The position numbers and the translations under genes were made by a program. Source: Prevotella aurantiaca JCM 15754 (GTDB lineage Bacteria > Bacteroidota > Bacteroidia > Bacteroidales > Bacteroidaceae). From it: a stretch of DNA of 64,000 nucleotides. Position 1 is the first letter of the stretch. The number at the start of each line of letters is the position of its first letter. Under the pieces are notes generated by a model. That model was given only the letters and a program-made list of their open reading frames with translations, had not been told where the DNA came from and made no database searches. The stretch lies in assembly GCF_000614025.1 (NCBI RefSeq), contig NZ_BAKF01000009.1, forward strand, positions 1 to 64,000. Reading direction: 5' to 3'. This document shows positions 10,801 to 19,515 of this stretch, piece by piece.

Positions 10801-10934
10801 ACCTTTGCTTCTCCATCTGGCACATCGTATATAGGGATTCTTTTGTCTTGAACGCCTGTTTTAAACGGTTGTGCACTGCAAAGATTGTTAATACCAAATA
10901 GTATTGCTAATGCAATAAATAACTTTTTTCTCAT
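7830..10934 (-). CDS. Large T9SS-type surface protein, first gene of the four-gene operon
   Basis: The 1034-residue protein starts with signal peptide MRKKLFIALAILFGINNLCSA. A propeller-like region (about 30-300) is followed by two fibronectin III-like domains (APSYVKALTIQ and VPGAPLNVKLVATGTEG), a choice-of-anchor jelly roll (SADDWLVSPQLVF), a CARDB-like domain with VTVGNEGSATVGNYTVELF, another beta-rich domain, and a C-terminal tail with VPSGIYLLKAVKNG and final KFLKK, typical of T9SS cargo. It is the promoter-proximal gene of the leftward operon and a paralogue of the next one. Attachment to the outer membrane is inferred from the tail. An adhesin role is a guess from the domains. Confidence 0.82.
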   Translation of the reverse strand: MRKKLFIALAILFGINNLCSAQPFKTGVQDKRIPIYDVPDGEAKVCGYLRYDMKYRTNGLTSFRTDNPNNYTLIKDYGTIMGKTPVFTAGTYVGNKYIAYETTLYTNVLMPHGISIIDPTTGEYESKTTIPANTPILILDEMTYDPKTEKIFGIHYDTDKFTTDLYEINSTTYALVKVASIKKPFFTLSADNGFLYAVTTERDLTKSFLVRIDQSSIDAGKQTCKVEMVSPSTGIGINIGNYSQSMEFDKTTHRLWWVAQTADDKAYMVELNPETGTSISKKLINDGLQLLSMAIPYQYVADEAPSYVKALTIQAGEKGANNATLSWTTPMLNYRNKTLTTIDGIKIYRNNELVKTIATTGKGENMTWKDAGVSEGYYIYKVVPYNQNGDGIYKETATFIGEDVPGAPLNVKLVATGTEGTITWNEPTTGAHDGYFDNSTLTYDVVRLPDSAKVATRTATRSVKDNVSSHAGYSYIVTAYNKKGKGLSATSNTVAYGSTESIPFISSLETKSEFDRWTIIDHNQDRMTWNFNENTSSTLYDRSEKSADDWLVSPQLVFAKNKKYQLRYTYSSANWIDPTTHKPVMEKMKVYYGTQATPEKLTTLIKDLGEFHTASENYYYGKDVFTPSETTGHIAFHACSDALKGKIFLKDISLREYSDKDLSVKEIKGSVTANCNIEQPFIVTVGNEGSATVGNYTVELFNTDNQEVLGTATGTSVAPDTTTTIIVIWTPKSKGDVNVSARVVLSGDTYPADNVSATPLKVKVDAADAEKWITLNGIENYGWVMPFYLTKAYAQSQCLYLENEIRKKNIDIVAVQFKYNGKNKLSYTFPAKISIKTTNRNNTKAPDSGYLGFFDQTDWTNVYDGKITIEGVGDNKEIKIVFDKPFKYTQGNLLFKFEAFPGDDVIADSEHPEWLFDMPKGDARSARYDGQTEDIKEDDILISEYIPFLMVEYKEKNSSGIFTIGNDAFKIIQNNNILCTSTVCERLEIANISGVTVISAKNTDKLNLDIVPSGIYLLKAVKNGVTHTMKFLKK

Positions 10935-11345
10935 TGTAAGTTGTCTTTAGATAAGGTTAGGATTATAGCGTTAGAGGGTAAAGTTATTATTTTTTGATAA
11001 ATATAAGCATATTTTTATGTAGGAAAGTTTACAATTTTACCATAAAATAACAAATAAAAGCAAGTATTAATCAGTTGTATACAATAATTAACACATAGTA
11101 AAAGCAGTTTCATATAGCTATTAAGGCTCTTTTGGAGACTCAAAATTCTGTATGATTTATTTACCCATTTAGTCATGTTATTGGCTATTTTTTCTTTAAA
11201 ATATTAGGCTACATCTGTACGAACAAAAGGCGAAAAGACTACGAAAGAGGAATGATAACATTTCGTTTTATAATAAAAATGAGAGGAGCAAAAGTGTAAA
11301 TATTTTACATGTGTGTATATATTATGTAACTATTTGATTATTAAT

Positions 11346-11433
11346 GTGTTGTAAAACATGTTGTTTTGCGTTGTAAAACAGGCTCTTTTGCATGCTAAAA
11401 CAGGCCCTTTTGCGATGCAAAACAATGGGTTTT
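11346..11433. repeat. Array of four 22-bp degenerate repeats
   Basis: Four consecutive 22-base units begin at 11346, 11368, 11390 and 11412, each ending in TTTT. Rough pattern: G, three to five variable bases, TGnAAAACA, variable, then TTTT. Junctions form small palindromes such as TTTTGCGATGCAAAA. A related array lies at 17427-17558. No spacer/repeat alternation typical of CRISPR is present. Confidence 0.75.
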
Positions 11434-11807
11434 ACAACGTCAAAGCATTGATATTGGTTTTCAATATGTCTTTTCTTTACAAAAGAGAGTGCTTTTAAAG
11501 GCATTTTACCCCAGTATCACAAGAATAGAAATCTATATGTTTCTTACGAAATAAGCCATTTTGTTAAGTCTTGCTCTACTTGTTAAAATAGCTTAGAAAC
11601 GTACGTAAACGATGCTGTAATAATGGGTTTGATGTTGGAATATAGTAATAGTTGTAAGTCAAAGTTTAATTGTTAGTTTTACAAAAGAGTTATTTTTATT
11701 AAATGGAATTACCTTTTCAGTACTATTTCCGGTAAGAAAAGAAAAATTATTTCTTACCCAGATATTGCTCAATTGTAAAAGGATTGGAGACCGACAAAGG
11801 TAAAACA

Positions 11808-11845
11808 ATAAAAGGTTTTAGCAACTTTGCCAAAACCTTTTATTA
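11808..11845. terminator. Near-perfect stem-loop after the tricorn-like gene
   Basis: AATAAAAGGTTTT-a-GCAA pairs with TTGC-c-AAAACCTTTTATT around a 2-base loop. On the minus strand it is followed by GTTTTACC, so it can terminate the leftward transcript from 12008. The symmetric T-rich arm would also act on rightward transcripts. Confidence 0.7.
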
Positions 11846-12007
11846 TTGATGAAATTATAAAATAAGTGTTCAAACTTAGTGTTTGCCCATTCTATTTTAT
11901 TGTTCTATCGGCTGTTGTAAGTTGTATAGTCAGCTAATTGCATTTTTCAAAGAAGTAGATTTACCGACCATCAGACTTTAAGTATTGCGATAGAAGTTTG
12001 TGAGCGA

Positions 12008-15000
12008 TTACTTATTTTTCATCATTTCGCGTACCGCTCTCTCCAATTGTCGGTCGTAACCGTTGATGTAATCGGCTGGTGTATTATACACCTCGATGTC
12101 TGGATTGAGCTGCAAGTTTTCTGCAAATCGGCCATTCATATCCTGACAACCTACTTGTGGGATGCCGAAAATCATACCATTGATAAGCGTTTCCCACCAA
12201 ACGGCAGTCATAGTTCCTGCAATTGGCGCACCAATAAGTTTACCAATGCCGAGATATTTATAGATTTGAGGGAAGCCCATACCATTGCTATAGTCGTCTT
12301 CGCAAATCAAAACGCACGATGGTTTGTTCCATTTATTGAACGGGTCGTTACCGATATGCTTGCCGTGAGGTATGAATTTCTGATACTCTTTGCCGCTGAG
12401 CAGTGTGCAAAGGTCGTCGTGCAACCAACCGCCACCATTGTGGCGCTCGTCTACAATCACTGCATCTTTCACACGATTTTCAGCGCTTAACAGTTCACTA
12501 TATACTGTACGGAAGCTTGGACTATTCATTCCTTTAACGTGAACGTAAGCTATGCGTCCGCCAGAGATGCTGTCTACGAAAGCACGATTGCGGTCTACCC
12601 AACGCTTGTAAAGCAATTCGTCTTGCTGACCTTTACTGATTGCCTTTACCATACGTCGAAACGCTTCTTCGTTGTTGGGTTGTAAACAGATACGATGACA
12701 CGCTTTCCAGCCTTACCATCGAGCATATAGTTGTAGTCTTTACCTTTAAGGATAGGCTCGCCGTCAATCTTTTCGATGATGCAACCTGCTGTAACATCAG
12801 TCTTGCGTACGGCAAATGGACCACGCTTAATCACTTCTTCCACCTTCAGACCATCACCATCATATGCATTATCAAAGAAAAGACCGAGTGTAGCAGTTGT
12901 AAGTGAAGGACTTTCGCCTTGGTAACGTGCACCCGTATGCGATGCATTCAGTTCGCCAAGCAGTTCTCCGAGCATATCGCGGAAGTCATACTCATTATTT
13001 ATATAAGGTAAGAAGCGTTGGTAAATCTTGCGGTAACCTTCCCAATCTACACCATGAATGTCCTCCACATAGAACTTATCCTTCACTTGTTGCCATACGT
13101 GGTTGAAGATATATTCGCGTTCTTGGTAAGGCTTATAGTCGAAACGAGCTTCAAAAGCAATGTTTTCGCTTGACTGTTTAGTAAGATCTACCTTCTTGAT
13201 TCCGTTACGAACACAGAGGTAAAGGTTCTTAAAGTCCTTGTCGGCCTCTAACGAACCGCTGCCCACTTCCTTCATTACGATTTGTGTTTTGCCCTCTTTT
13301 AAGTCATGTTTCCAAAGGTCGTATCCTCCTTCAAAGGCTGCTTGGTAGTACAACACGTCTCCTTCAGGGTTTAAAACAGCATCTCCCAGTTGAGAAGAGT
13401 TTACTGTTAGGCGCACGATACGATCGCGACAGTTTTCCAAATCGAATTGAAGAGGCTTGATTTCCTCATTCTTCTTCTCTTCGTCTTTCTTGCTTTTATC
13501 GTCTTTCTTCTTATTTTTGTCGTCCTTTTTATCTTTCTTTTCGCTCTTATCCTTAGCGTCTTTATCATCTTTTTTCTGCTCTTTTTCAGCCTCGTCGAGC
13601 AATTCTCGTTCTTCTTTCGACATGCGGAAACGGTCGTAAGCATCAAGATCGAAGAACATTAAGTAAGCATCTGACTCTGCGCCCCAGCTACCATGACTAC
13701 GGTATCCAGCACGATCGCTAAAGAATAACATGGCTTTTCCCTTCAACACCCATTTGCCGCCGCCATCGTTGTAGCCGCTTTGTGTAAGGTTGAAAGGTGC
13801 CTTCTTGCCCGTAGCATCTATGAGTGAGATGTCCGTATTGTTCCATCCTGCATTGCCCATGTACGGAGCTAAGAGCCAACGACTATCAGGACTCCACGAG
13901 AACCATATATCTCCGTCGCTGTAAGAGTAAAGGTCTTTTCCGTCGGTAGCTGTTGTAACAGCTTTCGACTTGAGGTCTATTATCTTCAGCGAAGCACGGT
14001 TTTCGAAGAAAGCAACCTTCTTTCCGTCGGGGCTATACTGCGGCATCTGCGACGTTTGGTTCGTGTTTGTAAGGCGTTCTTCCACCAACTCAGTTGCATA
14101 AGTGAAGTTTTTTTCAGCTTTATTCTTTATTTTTGTTTCGTAAATCTGCCAGATTCCGTTGCGTTCAGAGCCATAAACGATGCCTCGTCCGTCTGGTGCG
14201 AAGTCAATATTTCGCTCTTGTTCTGCTGTATTTGTTACCTGTTTAGTTGTTTGGTAGTCTAACGAAGTAACGTAAACGTCGCCATGTAACACGAACGCAA
14301 TCTCCTTCCCTTTAGGTGAAAGTTTTATTTCGGTTGCTCCAGATGTCCGCACTTGGCGCATAAGGTCTTTATCTATCTGGTCGGTAACAACATTGATATT
14401 CACTTTCTTAGGTTGTTCTCCGTCTTTTAGCGTGTAGATTTCGCCATCATATCCATAACACAATGTACCGTTATTTGCTACTGTAAGGAAGCGAACAGGG
14501 TTCTTTTTGTGAAACGTTAGTTGCGTTTTTCCACTACCATCGATGTTGCGTTTGTACACATTGAACGTTCCATCTTCTTCGCTTAAGTAGTAATATGTAT
14601 TGCTGTTCCCGGCCCAAACAGGTGTTCGATCCTCGCCGTTGAAGTCGGTAAGCTTAGTATAATTGCCTTTACTATAAAGCCAAATGTCGCGCGTAACAGG
14701 CGAACGGTGGTGCTTACGGAAGTTGTCTTCATAGCCTTTAACGTCATGATAAAGTATGTCGCCATTGCTTTTGACGCTCGCATCGCACATCGTTATGGGC
14801 GAATAGAGGCGCGGACGACTTGCATCGGTGCCTACTTCGTAAGTCTGTGGGAATATTCCCGAAGCAAAGAAGATAGACTTTGAGGTTGGCATAATGGCTG
14901 AAGTAAACAGCACATGGCTATTATCGCTGAACGCCATAGGCGTTTCGTTGTTACTACTGGTAGTGAGTCGTTTCGGTACGCCGCCATTTTTGTCCATCAA

Positions 15001-15270
15001 ATAGATATCCATGCTACCTTCACGAGTAGATGCAAAGGCTATTTTTTGCCCATCAGGACTCCATACAGGATAGGCATCGTAAGACGGATTAGTGGTCAGT
15101 TGCTTTGCAATTCCACCATTTACAGGAACCGAAAAGATATCGCCTTTATACGAAAAGGCAATAGTTTGTCCGTCAGGAGAAATAGCACTGAAGCGTAACC
15201 ACAATGGTGCGTTGTCGGCAAAGCTATTGAGCGAAAGTGCCAAAAGCACCGCAGTAAGAATCTTTTTCAT
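12008..15270 (-). CDS. Tricorn-like S41 protease, interrupted by a one-base deletion
   Basis: Secreted or periplasmic peptidase of the tricorn family, about 1085 residues if repaired. Signal peptide MKKILTAVLLALSLNSFA is followed by WD40/PD40 propeller repeats (SPDGQTIAFSYKGD, SPDGQKIAF), a lysine/aspartate-rich low-complexity linker around residues 545-595, the tricorn core domain with GELNASHTGAR (catalytic His), a PDZ-like segment, and the S41 domain with EDDYSNGMGFP (nucleophile Ser) and ENLQLNPDIEV. The frame starting at 15270 stops at 12646 (FDVW), while the correct continuation (VKAISKGQQDELL) is in the next frame. One missing base near 12650 explains it. Downstream of pepP by 40 bases, so probably co-transcribed. 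Likely role is degradation of peptides taken up by this protein-fermenting organism. Confidence 0.85.
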
Positions 15271-15310
15271 TATGTTGGTATTGTTTGTTAATTACATTTT
15301 TAGTTGTAAG

Positions 15311-17103
15311 TTAGCGATTTACAGCAGCTGTATTAGCAGCAAGCCATTCTCTTTCTTCCTCGTTTAGGTGAGGAGAGAGTGCTTCGTACACTCTTGCGTG
15401 GTAGTTATTGAGCCACTTCACCTCTTCATCGGTGAGCAAGTCAAAATCGATTGGTGTTGTGTCAATAGGTGCGAGCGTGAGTGATTCGAACTGTAGGAAG
15501 GTGCCAAAGTCTGTTTTCTTGTAAGGCTTAATATATAAGGTGTTCTCTATTCGTACCCCAAATTTGCCTGTAAGGTAAATGCCTGGTTCGTCGGTAACGG
15601 TCATTCCAGCATGCAATGGGGCAGGTCTCCATTCCATACGTATCTGATGCGGCCCTTCATGAACGTTCAAATAACTTCCAACACCATGCCCAGTGCCGTG
15701 CATAAAGTTGTATCCTTCGCGCCACATAGCCTGCCGTGCAAAGGCATCAATCTGAGAACCGCATGCTCCATCAGGGAATTTGCAAAGGTCAAGCTGTATG
15801 TGTCCCTTCAGAACAAGGGTATAAATGCGACGCTGTTCTTCGGTAATGTCGCCCAATGCAATCGTGCGTGTAATGTCGGTTGTACCATCTTGATATTGCG
15901 CACCGCTATCAATGAGTACCAATCCACGTGGTTCTACAGGTATATCTGTATCTGGTGTAGCTTCGTAATGCACAATAGCACCATGAGCCTCATATCCAAC
16001 AATGGTGTCGAACGATATGCCTCTGAATAAATCTTGCTCTTCACGGAGCGATGTTAGTTTCTTTTCGAGCGATATTTCGGTTTGTCCTCCTGCTTCAACA
16101 GCGGCTTAAGCCACTTTAAGAACTTCACCATTGCTATGCCATCTCGCAACATGGCATGTTTGAAGCCTTCTATTTCGGTGTCGTTCTTTATAGCTTTCAT
16201 TGCAGGAATGGGCGATGTTCCAACTACAGCGCGGCTACTTTTGAAGCTGTTATATACCTTGTGAGTCATTTCGCTGCTGTTAACAAGCAATGCATTACCA
16301 TCATATTCCTGCAATGCCAATGTGAGTTCGCGATAGTCTTTTGTTCTTATCTGTTCTTTTTCAAGATAGGTTTGAACTTCTGTTGTCAGCTTATCGTGAT
16401 CGATAAATAGGGTAGCCTTCGTTGCATCAATGAGGAGATAAGAAACGAAAACAGGGTTACAGTGCACATCACTGCCTCTTAAATTCAACACCCAAGCTAC
16501 TTCATCGAGTGCAGAAACCAAGAGACCATCGGCTTGTTGTTCTGCTAATGCTTTACGAATGCGTGCTAATTTCGATGCAGTTGCCTCTCCAGCATATAGT
16601 AAAGGCTGTATTTCTACCTTGTTTTTCGGTATGGAAGGGCGGTCATTCCATATCTCTTCCAATGGATCAAAGTCGGTATGAACATAGAAACCGCCTCTAT
16701 CGCGTAAGTCCCAAATAAGTTCGGTAGCATAAATTTCCGAGCAAAGCCAGCCATCAATGCCTATATTAACGTCTTCGCAGCCTTTAAACTCACTCGCTAA
16801 CCATTCCGAAACCGACGGAGTACCCTCTATACGCTCTTTCATTAGAACGAAGTCGGTTCCCTTCAGTTGTTCTTCTGCAGCAATGAAATAACGCGAGTCC
16901 GTCCAAAGAGCAGCACTCTTTAAGGTTACTACTGCTGTTCCTGCAGAACCATTGAAGCCCGAAATCCACTCACGACCTTTCCAATGGTCGGGTATATATT
17001 CGCCTTGATGAGGGTCAGTACTTGGGAATATGAATGCAGAAAGATTTTTTTTCTTCATTAATTGACGCAGTTTCTGCAAACGTTCCTGTATTTTGTTTTC
17101 CAT
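15311..17103 (-). CDS. pepP: Xaa-Pro aminopeptidase (M24), interrupted by a one-base deletion
   Basis: Removes N-terminal residues preceding proline. The repaired protein of about 597 residues has the three-domain layout of the large aminopeptidase P family: two creatinase-like N-terminal domains and a pita-bread catalytic domain. Metal ligands are visible in LIDSGAQYQDGTTDITRT (two Asp), GTGHGVGSYLNVHEGP (His), VTDEPGIYL and RIENTLYI (two Glu). No signal peptide, so cytoplasmic. The frame from 17103 runs off at 16054. The proper continuation (AVEAGGQTEISLEKK) lies in another frame from about 16102, requiring one extra base between 16102 and 16103. Precedes the tricorn-like protease in the same transcript. 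The two may act together in peptide catabolism. Confidence 0.87.
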
Positions 17104-17241
17104 AATTTTGTTGTTTTTGTTTCGATTTTGCAGTATTTAGATGTCGGACAACTCTTGTTTTCTTATGGTCCTTGTCCGCACAATGTGTCATGAAACGTTT
17201 ATTTTTTAAAGGTTGTGTGAACTGTTTAACGACACGTGCCA

Positions 17242-17271
17242 CAAAGTTAAGAAAAATAACAGAACTGCAAA
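17242..17271 (-). promoter_or_regulatory. Candidate promoter of pepP
   Basis: On the minus strand TAACTTTG (17249-17242) matches the Bacteroidota -7 box and TTTG (17271-17268) lies 18 bases upstream. It would give a leader of about 130 bases before pepP. Confidence 0.5.
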
Positions 17272-17426
17272 AGAATAAGCATCTTAAAGTTTTGGTTACC
17301 ACATGTTTTATGTATTGACTTGTATTTGTTAGGGTATATAGACCTCATATTTTATATCTTGAATTATTAAAAATTGTATATAAATGTTTAATACAGAAAC
17401 TTAAGCGAGATAGTTGAAATAGAATC

Positions 17427-17558
17427 GTGAAACAATAAAAATGCTGTTGTTTTACAAAAAAATCGTTCTTGTTTTTTAAAACAACCGCTTTTGAAATGTA
17501 AAACCTATGCTTTTGTCTTGCAAAAGAGCCTCTTTTGCGATGCAAAACAACTACTTTT
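17427..17558. repeat. Second array of 22-bp degenerate repeats (about six units)
   Basis: Units of exactly 22 bases begin at 17427, 17449, 17471, 17493, 17515 and 17537. The last four end in TTTT and contain TGCAAAAC or a variant at the same offset. The unit at 17537 (GCGATGCAAAACA start) shares its first 13 bases with the unit at 11412. It sits in the 800-base divergent gap between pepP (leftward) and a rightward hydrolase. Nothing else is seen in this gap except the two promoters. Confidence 0.75.
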
Positions 17559-17834
17559 GTAGTGTTATCTTGGTTCTATAGGTCGTTTTTATTGTTCGTT
17601 CTGTGAGTAAAACCCCTATACTTTATTGCACATTTATACCATAGATAGAGCGTAAATATCTTATAATTAAAAGTTTGAACTTGCACATAAACCTTGCGCT
17701 TATTTACGAATGATCTTCTTTTAGTTCGTAAAACTCGCATTCTTGCCATTGTTTCACGCTCTGTTTTTAACAGAATAGTGTTGTGTTTGAATATTATTAA
17801 CATTTAGGTAGGGACTAAAATGGATTATAGGATT

Positions 17835-17865
17835 TTTGTTGATAAATTTTATTTCTCTACTTTTG
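17835..17865 (+). promoter_or_regulatory. Promoter of the beta-lactamase-fold lipoprotein
   Basis: TTTG (17835-17838), 19 bases, TACTTTTG (17858-17865). This matches the Bacteroidota consensus and lies 40 bases before the start codon. Confidence 0.7.
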
Positions 17866-17905
17866 TATTCGTATTTATGTAACGAGATGAACTAAAAACA
17901 AGTTT

Positions 17906-19065
17906 ATGAAGAGATATTTTACGTTTGCGTTCTGTTTTGTATTGATGACGATGCTGAACTCGTGTATTGTCTTTCGTGAGATGCGCGCATTGGTGAACCA
18001 CGCACCCAGTATTCGTGATGGTCGGCTGTTTACCCACGATACCATTGCCCACGATGCCAATAATGTTTTTTGTTTTGCCGAATTGCCATCGTATCAGCGT
18101 GTGTTGGATACTTTGAAACTTACGTTTGCTAATTACAAGAAGCCTGTAAAGGATAAGACTTTTGCTGAATATACCTGTTTGGACGGTGGAGCATCGGCAT
18201 TTATCATCATTCAGAACGACACGATAAAGTACGAACATTACAATGGTTGGCTGAAGAAATTGGGTCATTCTAATATCTTTTCTGTGTCTAAATCAATAAC
18301 TGCGCTGATGTGTGGAATTGCCGTAAAGGAGGGGAAAATACGGAGCATAGACGACTATGTTACCGATTATGTTCCGGAATTGCGCAATGCTGACGAGCAT
18401 TTTCAGCGGCTGACGATACGCCATTTGCTAAATATGCAGGCTGGTCTAAAGTATAGTGAAAACTATTCTAATCCATTTTGCTCAATGGCATTGCTGTATT
18501 TTGGGCACAATTCCGTTAAACAGATAAAGAAATTGAAGTTTAAAGATGAGCCGGGAACAAAATATGAGTATAACAGTATGACTACTGCTATATTGAGCTA
18601 TGTGTTGGAACGGGCGACGGGAGTGAAGTATGCGACTTATCTCAGTGAAAGGCTTTGGAAGCCACTGGGTATGGAAACACAGGCAACTGTAACACTCGAT
18701 AGTAAGAAACACCGCAATGCGAAGAGCTATGGAGCATAAATACCAATGTGCGCGACTTGGCAAAGATAGGCAGATTGGTGCTGAATCAAGGCAATTGGAA
18801 TGGAAAACAGATTGTCGATTCTGCTTGGATAGCGCAGATGTACGTGCCTGCAATGAAAGAAGACAAAGATAAATACTCTTTAGGTTGGTATAATTTTACC
18901 AACAGCAAAGCTATTTCTGCTGAAGGGCTTTTCGGTCAAAATATCTTCATTTATCCTAAATATAATGTTGTCGCCGTACGTTTAGGCGAAAATAAACGGT
19001 ACAAATACGATGTGCTTGTGCGTGATTTAGTAGACTTACTTGCGAAGAAGAGAATTAAATGGTAA
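17906..19065 (+). CDS. Serine hydrolase lipoprotein of the class C beta-lactamase family, one-base deletion
   Basis: Secreted lipoprotein (signal peptide ending LNSC, lipobox Cys near residue 19) with the penicillin-binding-protein/class C beta-lactamase fold. The SxxK motif is in FSVSKSITALMCG, and the second motif is in KYEYNSMTTAIL. The first frame ends at 18739 (NAKSYGA). Restoring one G near 18737 gives SYGGINTNVRDLAKIGRLV and continues to 19065, about 387 residues in all. Members of this family are mostly esterases or peptidases of unknown substrate, not resistance enzymes. It has its own promoter and no partner gene in an operon. Frame break probably technical. Confidence 0.8.
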
Positions 19066-19149
19066 GTCATAAAAAGGTAAAGAAAAAGTCGTGGAAACTA
19101 TGTTTTAGTACTTTTCAAGTGTCAAAAACGTAGAAAAAATAGCCAATTA

Positions 19150-19181
19150 TTTGGTAGATAGGAAAATAAGCCGTAATTTTG
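19150..19181 (+). promoter_or_regulatory. Promoter of rpsU
   Basis: TTTG (19150-19153), 20 bases, TAATTTTG (19174-19181): exact match to TAnnTTTG. The sequence from TTTGGTAG to CCGTAATTT is nearly repeated before xerC at 19459-19490. Confidence 0.75.
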
Positions 19182-19250
19182 CACCCGTTTAAAGTGGTGT
19201 AGTGCCGCTTGGCAAACGTTTAACATATTAATAAATAAAAACTAAAAAGC

Positions 19251-19442
19251 ATGATTATTGTACCAGTTAAGGACGGTGAGAACATTGAAAGAGCGCTCAA
19301 AAAGTTTAAGAGAAAGTTTGAAAAAACAGGCGTAGTAAAAGAACTTCGTTCTCGCCAGCAGTTTGACAAGCCTTCTGTTAAGAAGCGTTTGAAGATGGAA
19401 CGCGCCGTTTATGTACAGCATCTTCGCGACGCAGAAGAGTAA
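19251..19442 (+). CDS. rpsU: 30S ribosomal protein S21
   Basis: The 63-residue basic protein MIIVPVKDGENIERALKKFK... is full length for bS21. In Bacteroidota, bS21 with bS18 and bS6 is known to shield the 3' end of 16S rRNA, which explains why most mRNAs here lack a Shine-Dalgarno. No Shine-Dalgarno is seen before this start. Transcribed from its own promoter 70 bases upstream and followed by a near copy of that promoter for xerC. Confidence 0.95.
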   Translation: MIIVPVKDGENIERALKKFKRKFEKTGVVKELRSRQQFDKPSVKKRLKMERAVYVQHLRDAEE

Positions 19443-19458
19443 AATTCTTGCGTAAAAA

Positions 19459-19490
19459 TTTGGTAGTTCAAGGAAAAATCCGTAATTTCG
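19459..19490 (+). promoter_or_regulatory. Promoter of xerC-hpf
   Basis: TTTG (19459-19462), 20 bases, TAATTTCG (19483-19490), one base off the -7 consensus. It resembles the rpsU promoter beyond the boxes (shared TTTGGTAG, AGGAAAA and CCGTAATTT). Confidence 0.65.
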
Positions 19491-19515
19491 TTGCCAAGAG
19501 TTAAGCATTTGCAAC

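Larger units (their letters stand above)
10935..12007 (-). other. 1.07 kb non-coding gap between two leftward operons
   Basis: No credible gene is visible on either strand. A 60-codon leftward frame inside it simply translates the 22-bp repeat array at 11346-11433. The left part should hold the promoter of the surface-protein operon. The closest match to the -7 box on the minus strand is TAACTTTA just above 10980, with no clear -33 partner. The right part holds the terminator of the tricorn-like gene. Confidence 0.6.

Noticed and set aside
11346..11433. CRISPR array
   Set aside because: The 22-base period has no separate conserved repeat and unique spacer, and no cas genes are in the window.
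11322..11504. 60-codon leftward frame
   Set aside because: It only translates the 22-bp repeat array and its flanks, and a similar frame appears in the other array.
13407..13662. Lys- or Phe-rich frames in the tricorn region
   Set aside because: They are shadows of the charged linker coding sequence in other frames.
17345..17545. 66-codon leftward frame
   Set aside because: Same reason: a product of the second 22-bp array, with low-complexity content.
17906..19065. Beta-lactamase resistance gene
   Set aside because: The fold is right, but motifs and lipobox fit the broad serine-hydrolase family and not a known resistance enzyme.
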